DNA of 50,409 bases, taken from assembly GCA_002239065.1 (NCBI GenBank), contig MPNO01000030.1:1-50409 (forward strand). The letters are read 5' to 3'. The notes beneath the pieces were generated by a model that was not told where the DNA came from, searched no databases, and saw only the letters and a list, made by a program, of their open reading frames with translations. The DNA comes from Defluviicoccus sp. bin129 (GTDB lineage: Bacteria; Pseudomonadota; Alphaproteobacteria; MPNO01). This document shows, in pieces, positions 40,252-48,988 of the stretch. Position 1 is the stretch's first letter; each line of letters begins with the position of its first letter. A program made the translations under genes and the position numbers.

Positions 40252-41750
40252 TGGAGATCCTGGGCCTCCTGCTCGAAGGCTTCGCGGTCGCGCTCCAGCC
40301 GATCAACCTCGCGCTGATCGTCGCCGGCTGCATCGCCGGGCTGTTCATCGGCGCCATGCCGGGGCTCGGGTCGGTCAACGGGGTGGCCATCCTGCTGCCG
40401 ATGACCTTCCTGGTGCCGCCGACCTCGGCCATCATCTTTCTCGGATCGCTCTACTACGGCGCCATGTACGGGGGCGCGATCAGCTCGATCATGCTGGGCA
40501 TCCCGGGCGCCTCGACGGCGGTGGCGACGACCTTCGACGGCCGGCCGATGGCGCTCCAGGGCAAGGCGGACAGGGCGCTGGTCGCCGCCGCCACGGCGTC
40601 CTTCGTCGGCGGCACGATCTCGGTCGTGCTGTTCACCCTGTTCGCCCCGCCGCTGGCCGATTTCGCCCTCGCCTTCGGCCCGCCGGAGGAGTTCGCGCTG
40701 CTCCTGCTCGCCTTCGCCACCTTCATCGGGCTCGGCGGCGACGACATCCCGAAGACCCTGTTCTCGATCTTCATCGGTCTGATGTTCTCGGCCGTCGGGC
40801 TCGACATCGTGAGCGGCGACCCGCGGCTGATCTTCCTCGACCTGCCGGGCTTCTATCACGGCATCAACTTCCTGGTGCTGGCGATCGGCATCTACGGCAT
40901 CGGCGAGATCCTGTGGACCGTCGAGACCACCAGGGGCGAGATGGTGGTGAGCCGCGCCGCGGTGACCATCCGCGGCGTCGTCCGCGCGCTGACGGATCTG
41001 CGGCACAACATCCGCTCGATGCTGATGGGCTCCTTCCTCGGCTATTTCGTCGGCATCCTGCCGGCCGCGGGCGCGACCCCGGGCTCGCTGATGGCCTATG
41101 GCGTCGCCCGCACCATGTCGAAGCACCCGGAGACCTACGGCAAGGGCAATGTCGACGGCGTGGTCGCGCCCGAATCCGCCAACAACGCGGCCAGCACCGG
41201 CTCCATGCTGCCGATGCTGACGCTGGGCATCCCGGGCTCGCCGACCACCGCGATCCTGCTCGGCGGCATGGTGATCTGGGGTCTCGAGCCCGGCCCCATG
41301 CTGTTCATCGAGCACAAGGAGTTCGTCTGGGGGCTGATCGCCAGCCTCTATGCGGCCAACCTGTTCGCGCTGCTGATCAACATCGCCTTCATCCCGGCCT
41401 TCCTGATGGTGCTCAGGATGCCGTTCACCATCCTCGCGCCGGTCATCTTCATCCTCTGCGTGGTCGGCGGCTACGCGCCGACCCAGGACATGCACGACGT
41501 GTGGCTGATGCTGATCTTCGGCGTCATGGGCTATCTCATGCGCAAGCTCGACTACCCGCTCGCGCCGGCCGTGCTCGCCATCGTCCTCGGCCCGCTCGCC
41601 GAGGCCTCGGTGCGCCAGTCGCTGATCATGGCGCATGGCTCGTTCGGCATCTTCTTCGACCGCCCGATCTCGGCGATCATCATGGCGATCGCGATCGCGC
41701 TGTTCGCCTGGCCGGTGCTGATCGCGATCCGCCGGCGCCTGCGCGCCTAG
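40251..41750 (+). CDS. Tripartite tricarboxylate transporter large membrane subunit (TctA)
   Basis: The 499-residue protein is a TctA permease with about twelve hydrophobic segments. Diagnostic segments are GAMPGLGSVNGVAILLPMTF near residue 35, the SSIMLGIPGASTAVATTFDG loop and its later counterpart PESANNAASTGSMLPMLTLGIPGSPTTA. It pairs with TctB and the binding protein to import carboxylates driven by an ion gradient. The end overlaps the molybdenum hydroxylase gene in a CTAG. Confidence 0.9.
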   Translation: MEILGLLLEGFAVALQPINLALIVAGCIAGLFIGAMPGLGSVNGVAILLPMTFLVPPTSAIIFLGSLYYGAMYGGAISSIMLGIPGASTAVATTFDGRPMALQGKADRALVAAATASFVGGTISVVLFTLFAPPLADFALAFGPPEEFALLLLAFATFIGLGGDDIPKTLFSIFIGLMFSAVGLDIVSGDPRLIFLDLPGFYHGINFLVLAIGIYGIGEILWTVETTRGEMVVSRAAVTIRGVVRALTDLRHNIRSMLMGSFLGYFVGILPAAGATPGSLMAYGVARTMSKHPETYGKGNVDGVVAPESANNAASTGSMLPMLTLGIPGSPTTAILLGGMVIWGLEPGPMLFIEHKEFVWGLIASLYAANLFALLINIAFIPAFLMVLRMPFTILAPVIFILCVVGGYAPTQDMHDVWLMLIFGVMGYLMRKLDYPLAPAVLAIVLGPLAEASVRQSLIMAHGSFGIFFDRPISAIIMAIAIALFAWPVLIAIRRRLRA

Positions 41751-43900
41751 GCGAGCGCCGCGGCGCGCACCGCGTCGGGGGTGAACGGGATGCGCCTCAG
41801 CCTGAGCCCGGTCGCGGCATGCACCGCGTTGGCGATCGCCGCCGCCGTCGGGCCGGCGGTGGCCTCGCCGGCGCCGAGGAAGGGCTCGCGCCCCGGATCG
41901 ACCAGCACGGTCTCGAATTCCGGCACGTTGTCGAAGCCGAGGATCGGGTAGGACTCCCAGTCGCGGCTGGTGATGCCGTCGCGGTCGAAGGCGACCGCCT
42001 CGTGCAGGGTCCAGCTCGCCGCCTGGACCGCCCCGCCCTCGAGCTGGGCCGCGAGCCCGGCCCGGTCGACGATCTCCCCGGCATCGGCGGCGATGGCGCA
42101 GCGTTCCAGCCGGATCTCGGCCGCGTCGGTCACCGAGACCTCGATGACCACCGCGGCGTAGGCCGCGATGTTCTTGTAGCGGGAGAACGCGATCCCGCGT
42201 CCGCGCCCCTCCGGGCAGTCCGCGCCGGACGGGTCGAGGCGTTCGGCCGCCGCCTCGATCACCGCCCGGCCGCGCGGGTCGGAGAGATGGTCGAGCCGGA
42301 ACGCCACCGGGTCGACGCCCGCCTCCGCCGCCAGCTCGTCCATGAAGGATTCGATGGCGAACACGTTGGCGTAGGCGCCGAGCGACCTGAGCGCCGAGAC
42401 CCGGAGCGGCATGCCGCGCACCAGGTGCTTCACCAGCCGCTTGCCGGGCAGGTCGTAGAGCGGGTCGAGATTGCGGTGGATGCCGATATGCGGCCCCATC
42501 GCCGGGCCCATGACCGGCGGGTCCAGCGGCTCGTCGAGGAAACGGGTCGACAGAAGGCGTGCGGGGCCGATCCTGTCCGGTCCCGGGCGGGGCCGCATCA
42601 TGAAGGTGTCGCCGAAGCTCTCATGCGACCAGGCGACGATCTTTCCGCCCGGATCCAGGCTCGCCCGCAGGTCCATCGACATGCAGGTTCCGTAGGGCTC
42701 CCAGGCGTGCTCCTCCTCGCGGGTCCATTTGAGCAGCACCGGCGTGCCGGGCAGCGCGCGGGCGACGATGGCGGCGTCGAGCGCCGCATCGTCGGCGCCG
42801 TTATGGCCGTAGCAGCCCGCCCCCGGGGCGTGGACGATGCGGATCGCCCCGGGCGCCATGGCGAAGGTCTCGGCGAGCGCGGCGCGCAGGAAATAGATCC
42901 CCTGGCTGTGCGAGAGGATGGTGAGCCGGCCGTCGTCGAACTCCGCCATCGCCGCCGAGGGGCCGAGCGAGGCATGCATCTGGTAGGGCCGCTCGTAGCG
43001 CGCTTCGAGGGTGACCGCCGCGCCGTCGGGCGGATCGCCTTGCGGCGGCACCGGCGCCTCGACCGGCGCGCCGTCGACCACCGGAAGGCTGACCCGCTGG
43101 TTGCGCCTGAGGCTCTCGTAGATGTCCCCGGTGGCAAGCCCGTCGCCCTTGTCCCACACCGCCGCGGCCGCCAGGCGTTGCGCCGCCTTCGCCGCCTGGA
43201 ACTCGTCCTCCGCGGCGACCGCGAGGAAGCTGCCGTCGCGCACCACCCGGACGCCTTCCCCGGCCAGCCGGTCGGGAACCGCCGGATCGAGCGCCTCGAG
43301 CCGCGCGTGGTAATGCGGCGGGCGCACCATGCGGGCGTGCAGCATCCCGGGACGGCTCATGTCCGGGAGGAAATGGGGGCTGCCGCGGACGATATCCGCC
43401 ATGTCCCGCGCCGTCGCCGGGGTGCCGACATGGCGCAGCGCCGCGCGCGGCTTGAGCGGCGCATCCGCGTCGACGTCGATGCCGAACGGCTCGCCCGCCG
43501 CCAGCTCCCAGTAGCTGGTCTGCCGGTTGGTGGCGCGCGACTGGATGGTGCCGTCGTCGACTTCGAGCGTGGCCGGGTCGACATCGAGCAGGCGCGCCGC
43601 GCGGTCGAGCAGATGGCGGCGCGCGGTCGCCGCCGCCCGGCGCACCGCCTCGCCGGTCTGGGTCATCGAGTAGCTGCCCGACGTGATCCCCTCGTCCGGC
43701 GAAAGCCCGGTCTCGGTCCGCACCGTCTCCACCCGGGCGGGGTCGATGTCGAGCTCGTCGGCCACCAGCATCGCGACCGCGGTCGAGATGCGCTGCCCGA
43801 TATCGACCTTGCCGCTGCGCACCGCCACGGTCTCGCCGGGCCCGATGGCGAGCCAGCGGTCGAGGGACGGGTTTTTCTCCAGGCTCGGGTTAGGCGCCAT
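41747..43900 (-). CDS. Molybdenum hydroxylase, molybdopterin-binding large subunit (IorB/NicB type)
   Basis: The 717-residue protein belongs to the xanthine dehydrogenase superfamily, of the type whose N-terminus begins with a molybdopterin segment (residues about 13-110; VRSGKVDIGQRISTAVAMLVADELDIDPARV) before the aldehyde-oxidase-like hammerhead domain, as in isoquinoline oxidoreductase and nicotinate dehydrogenase. The catalytic Glu is in GAGEATAGPT near the end. It lacks the C-terminal cytochrome domain of nicotinate dehydrogenase B. The start is ATG 43900, overlapping the 2Fe-2S subunit gene by 11 nt. The two subunits form one enzyme that hydroxylates a heteroaromatic carbon with water. 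Confidence 0.84.
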   Translation of the reverse strand: MAPNPSLEKNPSLDRWLAIGPGETVAVRSGKVDIGQRISTAVAMLVADELDIDPARVETVRTETGLSPDEGITSGSYSMTQTGEAVRRAAATARRHLLDRAARLLDVDPATLEVDDGTIQSRATNRQTSYWELAAGEPFGIDVDADAPLKPRAALRHVGTPATARDMADIVRGSPHFLPDMSRPGMLHARMVRPPHYHARLEALDPAVPDRLAGEGVRVVRDGSFLAVAAEDEFQAAKAAQRLAAAAVWDKGDGLATGDIYESLRRNQRVSLPVVDGAPVEAPVPPQGDPPDGAAVTLEARYERPYQMHASLGPSAAMAEFDDGRLTILSHSQGIYFLRAALAETFAMAPGAIRIVHAPGAGCYGHNGADDAALDAAIVARALPGTPVLLKWTREEEHAWEPYGTCMSMDLRASLDPGGKIVAWSHESFGDTFMMRPRPGPDRIGPARLLSTRFLDEPLDPPVMGPAMGPHIGIHRNLDPLYDLPGKRLVKHLVRGMPLRVSALRSLGAYANVFAIESFMDELAAEAGVDPVAFRLDHLSDPRGRAVIEAAAERLDPSGADCPEGRGRGIAFSRYKNIAAYAAVVIEVSVTDAAEIRLERCAIAADAGEIVDRAGLAAQLEGGAVQAASWTLHEAVAFDRDGITSRDWESYPILGFDNVPEFETVLVDPGREPFLGAGEATAGPTAAAIANAVHAATGLRLRRIPFTPDAVRAAALA

Positions 43901-44363
43901 CTTCGCCCTCCGCGAGCAGCCGGTCGATCGCCCGCAACACGTCCGCATGCGCGCCGCAACGGCAGAGATGGCCGTCGAGCGCGGCGATGGCGCCCTGCCG
44001 GTCGGGCTCCGGCGCGGTCTCCAGATACGCAGTCAGCGCGACGATCAGCCCGCCGGTGCAATAGCCGCACTGCGCGGCGCCCGTCTCCAGGAACGCCCGT
44101 TGCACGGGGCTGTATTCGCCGTCCCCTGCCAGGCCTTCGAGCGTGACTATCTCGCTCCCTGAAAATTCGGATACCGCGCGTACGCAGCTCAGCACCTTCT
44201 CGCCGTCGGCGATCACGGCGCAGGCGCCGCATTGCTCGAGCCCGCAGCCGAGCTTGGCGCCGACCAGCCCGAGCCGGTTGCGCAGCACATAGACCAGCGG
44301 CGTCGCGGGGTCGGCCTCGATTTCGCGGACGGCGCCGTTGACGGTGAGTGCGAACCTCTCCAC
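43890..44363 (-). CDS. Molybdenum hydroxylase, 2Fe-2S small subunit
   Basis: The 157-residue protein has both ferredoxin clusters of the family: a plant-type 2Fe-2S site with Cys40, Cys45, Cys48 and Cys60, and the second in the helical domain with Cys99, Cys102, Cys134 and Cys136 (CGYC and CRC). It is the electron-transfer subunit of the molybdenum hydroxylase and needs the large subunit for activity. The GTG at 44363 follows the Rieske stop by 2 nt, and its end overlaps the large subunit gene. Confidence 0.9.
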   Translation of the reverse strand: MERFALTVNGAVREIEADPATPLVYVLRNRLGLVGAKLGCGLEQCGACAVIADGEKVLSCVRAVSEFSGSEIVTLEGLAGDGEYSPVQRAFLETGAAQCGYCTGGLIVALTAYLETAPEPDRQGAIAALDGHLCRCGAHADVLRAIDRLLAEGEDGA

Positions 44364-44365
44364 GC

Positions 44366-45421
44366 TCAGGCCGCTTGGCGCGCGCGTTCGTCGGCGATCA
44401 GCCGGTCGTGCAGCCTGCGCGCGGCGAGCTGTCCGGCATCGGCGTTCACGTCGATTTTCCAGGGATCGGCGCGGCCGTTCATCGACTTCTGCTGCGCCTC
44501 CAGCGCGGTGAAGTCCTCGACATAGGCGCCCGAGATCGCCTCCCGCAGCCAGTCGGCCATCGCGGAATCGCGGGTAAAATTGTTGGGGAACATCCAGTAA
44601 TAGACCGAGCGCGTCTCGTCGATCGGGGTCAGGGTGATGGCGATCCGCGCCTCCGCCGCCCGGGCGCGGTCGCCTTCCGGAGCGCCGGTGCCGGTCGGCG
44701 CGGCGCCGACATCGAGAAGCGTGTGCGAGGGCGGGAAGTAGTGGACGATCTGCCAGCGGTCGGCGCGCTTCGGCCCGGGCGGCGCATCGCCCCAGATCGC
44801 CTTGCTCCACAGCACGCCGGGGTCGGCGTCGATCATCCAGCGCTCGATCGAGACCGAGGAGGCGCTGCGCGTGGTCTTCATCGGGCTCTCGGTGATCGAC
44901 TCGGCGGCCAGGGTGGACTGGTGGATATAGATCTCGTGCGTCAGGTCGAGGAGGTTGTCGATCGACAGCATGTAATGACAGCCGACCTCCGCCGCGCCGC
45001 CGATCGCGTCTTCCCGCGGCGGCGCCCAGCCGGGATCGGTGTTCCAGCGGTAGTCGGGGATCGACGCCGGATCGGCGAGCGCCGGCTCGCCCGGCCAGAT
45101 CCAGACGAAGCCGTGCCGCTCGACCACCGGATAGGTCCGCACCGCCGCGCCCGGCGGGATCGTCGACTGGCCGGGCACCGCGACGCAGGCCCCCGACGCA
45201 TCGAATTCGAGCCCGTGATAGCCGCAGCGGATGCGGTCGCCGAGATGGACCCCGAGCGACAGCGGCAGATAGCGGTGGCAGCAGCGGTCGGCGAGCGCGG
45301 CCGGCGTTCCGTCCGTTGTGCGGAACAGCACCACCGGCTCCTTGCAGATCGTCCGCGCCGCCAGCTCCCGGCCGAGATCGCGCGCGAGCGCCGCGACATA
45401 CCAGGCATTGCGCAGGAACAT
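44366..45421 (-). CDS. Rieske 2Fe-2S aromatic oxygenase (VanA-like)
   Basis: The 351-residue protein has the Rieske site with Cys47/His49 and Cys66/His69 (CCHR, CGYHG), and the catalytic Asp-His-His pattern in NLLDLTHEIYIH. MFLRNAWYVAALA at the start and absence of a beta partner are typical of vanillate O-demethylase and other oxygenases with single-subunit terminal components. AAAGGAC lies before the ATG at 45421. It is the first gene of an operon with the molybdenum hydroxylase. In known quinoline pathways a molybdenum hydroxylase and a Rieske oxygenase act one after another, so an N-heterocycle is plausible as a substrate. No reductase gene is in the window. Confidence 0.86.
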   Translation of the reverse strand: MFLRNAWYVAALARDLGRELAARTICKEPVVLFRTTDGTPAALADRCCHRYLPLSLGVHLGDRIRCGYHGLEFDASGACVAVPGQSTIPPGAAVRTYPVVERHGFVWIWPGEPALADPASIPDYRWNTDPGWAPPREDAIGGAAEVGCHYMLSIDNLLDLTHEIYIHQSTLAAESITESPMKTTRSASSVSIERWMIDADPGVLWSKAIWGDAPPGPKRADRWQIVHYFPPSHTLLDVGAAPTGTGAPEGDRARAAEARIAITLTPIDETRSVYYWMFPNNFTRDSAMADWLREAISGAYVEDFTALEAQQKSMNGRADPWKIDVNADAGQLAARRLHDRLIADERARQAA

Positions 45422-45517
45422 GGCTCGTCCTTTCCCGTGGCCCGCGGATTCTGGCCCTTGAGGGCGGGCGCGCACAACCCCGTTGACGCGGCGGCGGATC
45501 CTGCCATCGTCGCCGCG

Positions 45518-47197
45518 ATGGCCGAACCCGACCTCATTCTCCACGACGCGCGCGTCGTGACCCTCGATCCGGCGCGGCCCAGGGTCGAGGCGCTGTCGGT
45601 CCGGGACGGCCGGATCGCCGCGGTCGGCGCCTCCGCCGAGCTCCTGCGCGGGCGCGGGCGGGCGACCCGAATCGTCGATGCCGGCGGCCAGACGGTGACG
45701 CCGGGCATCTTCGATGCGCACCCGCATATGGACCGGGAGGGACTCAAACGCCGCGGCGGGATCGCGATCCGGGGTCTCGACTCGGTCGCCGGGATCGTCG
45801 AAATCGTGCGCGAGGCGGCATCGCGCACGCCGGCGGGCGAGTGGATCGTGACGATGCCGATGGAGCTCGCGCCGGAGCACGGGATGCCGCGCTATGTCAG
45901 CCGGCCGGACCAGCTCGCCGAAGGCCGCCTCCCCGACCGGCGCGACCTCGACGCCGCCGCGCCCGATCATCCGGTGCTGATCCGGAGCATCTGGGGCTGG
46001 TGGGGCGTGCCGCCCTTCCCCTCGGTCGCCAACTCGGCCGCCCTTGCGCTGGCCGGCATCGACCGGGACACTGGGGCGCCGCACGGAACCGAGATCGAGC
46101 GCGATGGCGCGGGAGAGCCGACCGGGGTGATGCGCGAGACCAACCGCGCGCCGATCCTCGAATACACGCTGTTCGGCCGGCTGCCGCGCTTCACCTTCGA
46201 AGACCGCCTCATCGCGGCGCGCACCGCCCCCCGGCTTTACAACGCCGCCGGCACCACGGCGGGCTTCGAGGGGCACGGGCTCACCCCCGCCATCGTCGAG
46301 AGCTATCGCCGGGCGGACCAGGCGGGCGATCTCACGGTCCGGCTGGCGGCGACCCTCAGCGTCCCCAGCGCGGCGCTGGACGACCGCGGCGTGGGCGACT
46401 ACCTGCGCACCTGGGCGGACCGCATCGCGGCGCCGGGGGAACGATGCGGCAATCTCGCGACCGACGGGATCTGTCTCGATTTCGGCGATCCCGAAATCGC
46501 CCGCATCATCGGCGCCGGCTATCCCTACGAGCAATGGGCCGGGCATTTCTACCAGTCGGTCGCCTTCGACCGGCTGGTGGAGATCGCCACCCTGGCGGCC
46601 GGGCTCGGCATCCGGCTCGCCTGCATCGCCTATGACATCGAGGCGCTGCTGCGCGCCTTCGAGGCGGTAGACGCCAGGATCCCCATCGCGGAGAAGCGCT
46701 GGGTGATCATGCATCTGACGCGGGCGACCGACGACCAGCTGCGGCGGATCGGGGCGCTCGGCGCGATGGTCACCGTCACCCCCAATTTCATGTATCACGC
46801 GACGACCCGCCTCGGCCTCGCCGAGCTCGGCGCCGACGGCACGCCGATCCGGCGCCTCCTGGATGCCGGCATCCCGGTCGCGCTGTCGTCCGACAACGTG
46901 CCGGTCTCGATGTTCTGGGCGATGTGGTCGGCGCTCACCCGCTATGCCGCCGACCTCGATGTGCGCCTCGGCGAGAGCTTTCTCGCCCGCGAGGAGGCGC
47001 TGGAGCTGATCGCCAGGACCGGCCATCGGCTTACCTGGGACGAGGACCGGCGCGGCACGATCGCGCCGGGCATGGATGCCGATTTCGTCGTGCTCGACCG
47101 GGACCCGCTGAGCTGTCCCGAGGACGACATCCGGGAGACCCGGGCGGTGCGTACCTTCCTCGCGGGAAACCAGGTCTATTCGGCCGCCGCCACGTGA
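45518..47197 (+). CDS. Amidohydrolase family protein (YtcJ-like)
   Basis: The 559-residue protein has the composite-barrel features of amidohydrolases: a first strand with the HxH metal motif (IFDAHPHMD), a mid-protein His, and the metal-binding Asp in ALSSDNVPV near the end, plus the family closing segment GTIAPGMDADFVVLDRDP. It acts on an amide, lactam, or related bond and resembles YtcJ-type metal hydrolases. It is divergent from the Rieske-hydroxylase operon (96 bp) and could act on its ring-opening products, but that is inference. It overlaps the FAD monooxygenase by 22 bp. Confidence 0.84.
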   Translation: MAEPDLILHDARVVTLDPARPRVEALSVRDGRIAAVGASAELLRGRGRATRIVDAGGQTVTPGIFDAHPHMDREGLKRRGGIAIRGLDSVAGIVEIVREAASRTPAGEWIVTMPMELAPEHGMPRYVSRPDQLAEGRLPDRRDLDAAAPDHPVLIRSIWGWWGVPPFPSVANSAALALAGIDRDTGAPHGTEIERDGAGEPTGVMRETNRAPILEYTLFGRLPRFTFEDRLIAARTAPRLYNAAGTTAGFEGHGLTPAIVESYRRADQAGDLTVRLAATLSVPSAALDDRGVGDYLRTWADRIAAPGERCGNLATDGICLDFGDPEIARIIGAGYPYEQWAGHFYQSVAFDRLVEIATLAAGLGIRLACIAYDIEALLRAFEAVDARIPIAEKRWVIMHLTRATDDQLRRIGALGAMVTVTPNFMYHATTRLGLAELGADGTPIRRLLDAGIPVALSSDNVPVSMFWAMWSALTRYAADLDVRLGESFLAREEALELIARTGHRLTWDEDRRGTIAPGMDADFVVLDRDPLSCPEDDIRETRAVRTFLAGNQVYSAAAT

Positions 47198-48336
47198 GCG
47201 CAGCCGGTCGGCACGACATGGGCGGCGCGCAGATACTGCCGGCCGATCCAGGGGATGCGCCGCTCGGCGGCGATCGACAGCCGTTTCAGCGGGCGCGGCA
47301 GGAAGATCGTGTTGCCGTATATCCGCGTCCAGCGCTGGGTATGCTCGGTGAGCGGCCGTTCGCGCCGTTCCCAGGCGCGGAACGCCGATGCGAGGTCGGG
47401 TTCCTCGTCGAGGGCGACCGCGAGGCCGAGCGCGTTCATCATCGCGTGCCCCGCGCCCTGGGCGAGATAGGGCGGCATCGCATGGGCGGCATCGCCCAGC
47501 ACCGCGACCCGCCCCTTGCACCAGCGGGTGAGGCGAACCGTCTGGAACCGGGCCCAGCGCGCCTCCTCCCAGTCCGCCTCGGCGGCGACGCGGGCGAGAA
47601 TGGCGCCGAGCGCCGGAAACGACCGCGACCAGGTTTCGGGGTCGATCGGGGTCGTCTTGCCGGCCTCGTCGTCGACCAGGGAGCCGAGCAGGACGTAGTA
47701 CTCCTCGTCATTGACCGGGCAGTAGAGCACCCGGCGGTTGTCCGCCCAGGCCTCGATCATCACCGTGCCCGAGACCGCGTCCTCGGCGATCTCCCCTGGG
47801 GTGCGCGGGATGGTGACCCGCACCCCGCCGTCGCGCTGCCAGATACGCTGCCTGAGGAGCCCGAGCGGCGCGCGCAGCGCGGAGCCCGCCCCGTCGGCCA
47901 GCACGACGAGTTCGGCCTCCATCCGGTCGCCGCCGTCGACGGTGACGGCCCCGTCGGGGGAAATCTCCGTGACCGGCGAGGCGAGCCTGATCTCGACCCC
48001 GGCCTCGGCGGCGCGGCGGGCGAGCAGGCGCACGATGTGGCGCCGGTCGATGCGGTAGGGGCTGCGCGCGGTCTTGCGGGTCAGGACGACATTGCCCTCG
48101 CCGTCGAGCGAATCGCGCCGGTCGATCCGCGCGCCGCCGGCGATCACCGCATCGGCGATCCCGAGCGACCTGAAGATCAGCATCATGTTGGGCTGAACGG
48201 CGATGCCGTAGCCTTCGGCGTCGATCGCGCCGCGGCGTTCGTGAAGCCGAACCGACCAGCCGCGCTCGGCGAGCGCCGCCGCCGCGACAAGCCCGCCGAA
48301 CCCGCCGCCGACGATCTCCGCGCGACCCGGTCGCAA
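47176..48336 (-). CDS. FAD-dependent aromatic monooxygenase (salicylate/6-hydroxynicotinate hydroxylase-like)
   Basis: The 386-residue protein is a class A flavin monooxygenase. It has the Rossmann GxGxxG (EIVGGGFGGLVAAAALAERG), the DG motif (LVVLADGAGSALR), and the GD motif (VAVLGDAAHAMPPYLAQGAG). The start is a TTG at 48336: the only candidate, because an in-frame TAG (the stop of the cupin gene) stands 42 nt upstream. It could hydroxylate salicylate- or hydroxynicotinate-like rings. It follows a cupin gene with a 42-nt gap. Confidence 0.85.
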   Translation of the reverse strand: MRPGRAEIVGGGFGGLVAAAALAERGWSVRLHERRGAIDAEGYGIAVQPNMMLIFRSLGIADAVIAGGARIDRRDSLDGEGNVVLTRKTARSPYRIDRRHIVRLLARRAAEAGVEIRLASPVTEISPDGAVTVDGGDRMEAELVVLADGAGSALRAPLGLLRQRIWQRDGGVRVTIPRTPGEIAEDAVSGTVMIEAWADNRRVLYCPVNDEEYYVLLGSLVDDEAGKTTPIDPETWSRSFPALGAILARVAAEADWEEARWARFQTVRLTRWCKGRVAVLGDAAHAMPPYLAQGAGHAMMNALGLAVALDEEPDLASAFRAWERRERPLTEHTQRWTRIYGNTIFLPRPLKRLSIAAERRIPWIGRQYLRAAHVVPTGCAHVAAAE

Positions 48337-48378
48337 GCTGACCGGCTGGCGCTGTATCCGGACCGGGGGAAGCCCGCC

Positions 48379-48915
48379 CTAGGCGTCCGCCGCCGCTTCC
48401 TCGACGACGTTGCCGTCGGCGTCCAGGCTGAGCCCGCTTTCCGTCGCCTCGTCGAGCACCCGCTGCGCCCAGGCGACCCGGCCGGCATCCGTGCCGCCGA
48501 GGATCGCCATCAGATAGCCGTGCTCGTCGCCGACATTGCGGAAGCCCCGCATGACTTCGGTCGGCACCGAGACCACGTCCCAGGGCTCCAGAATCACCTC
48601 GTTCTCGCCATCATCGCCCCAGAACACCGACCAGCGTCCCGACATCGAGATGAATACCTCGACCGTGGTGTGCGAATGGAGCGCCGCGCCCTTGCCGGGC
48701 TCGGCCCCGACATAGGTGACGTTGAAATCCTGTACCGCCGTGATCGCCGGCGTCAGCGAGGGATCTTCGGTGACGCCTTCGCCGATGACGTTGTAGATGT
48801 CGCGCTCGTGGCCCGGGATCCTGGTGTCGAGGAAGGCCATCTTGCTGGGCCGGAGCTCGCTGAACTGCGCCGTCCGCTCGAGCATTTCCTCCATCGAGAC
48901 CACACGTGTCGCCAT
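48379..48915 (-). CDS. Cupin-domain protein
   Basis: The 178-residue protein is a single cupin: GKGAALHSHTTVEVFISMSGRWSVFWGDDGENEVILEPWDVVSVPTEVMRGFRNVG gives the two motifs, with HSH and E as candidate metal ligands and no clear His at the last position. The ATG at 48915 has AAGGAGG. It precedes the FAD monooxygenase and may be a non-haem metal enzyme or a sensor in its pathway. Confidence 0.75.
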   Translation of the reverse strand: MATRVVSMEEMLERTAQFSELRPSKMAFLDTRIPGHERDIYNVIGEGVTEDPSLTPAITAVQDFNVTYVGAEPGKGAALHSHTTVEVFISMSGRWSVFWGDDGENEVILEPWDVVSVPTEVMRGFRNVGDEHGYLMAILGGTDAGRVAWAQRVLDEATESGLSLDADGNVVEEAAADA

Positions 48916-48988
48916 CTCAGCCTCCTTGTGCATTCCCATGGCGCAACACTGCGCCGAAACCGGACGAATGCCAAGCGGGGAACGGGGA

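Noticed and set aside
40913..44146. 1077-codon plus-strand reading frame opposite the molybdenum hydroxylase
   Set aside because: Arg/His/Asp/Gly-rich translation with no motif, lying antisense to a gene with complete family signatures; typical of high-G+C DNA.
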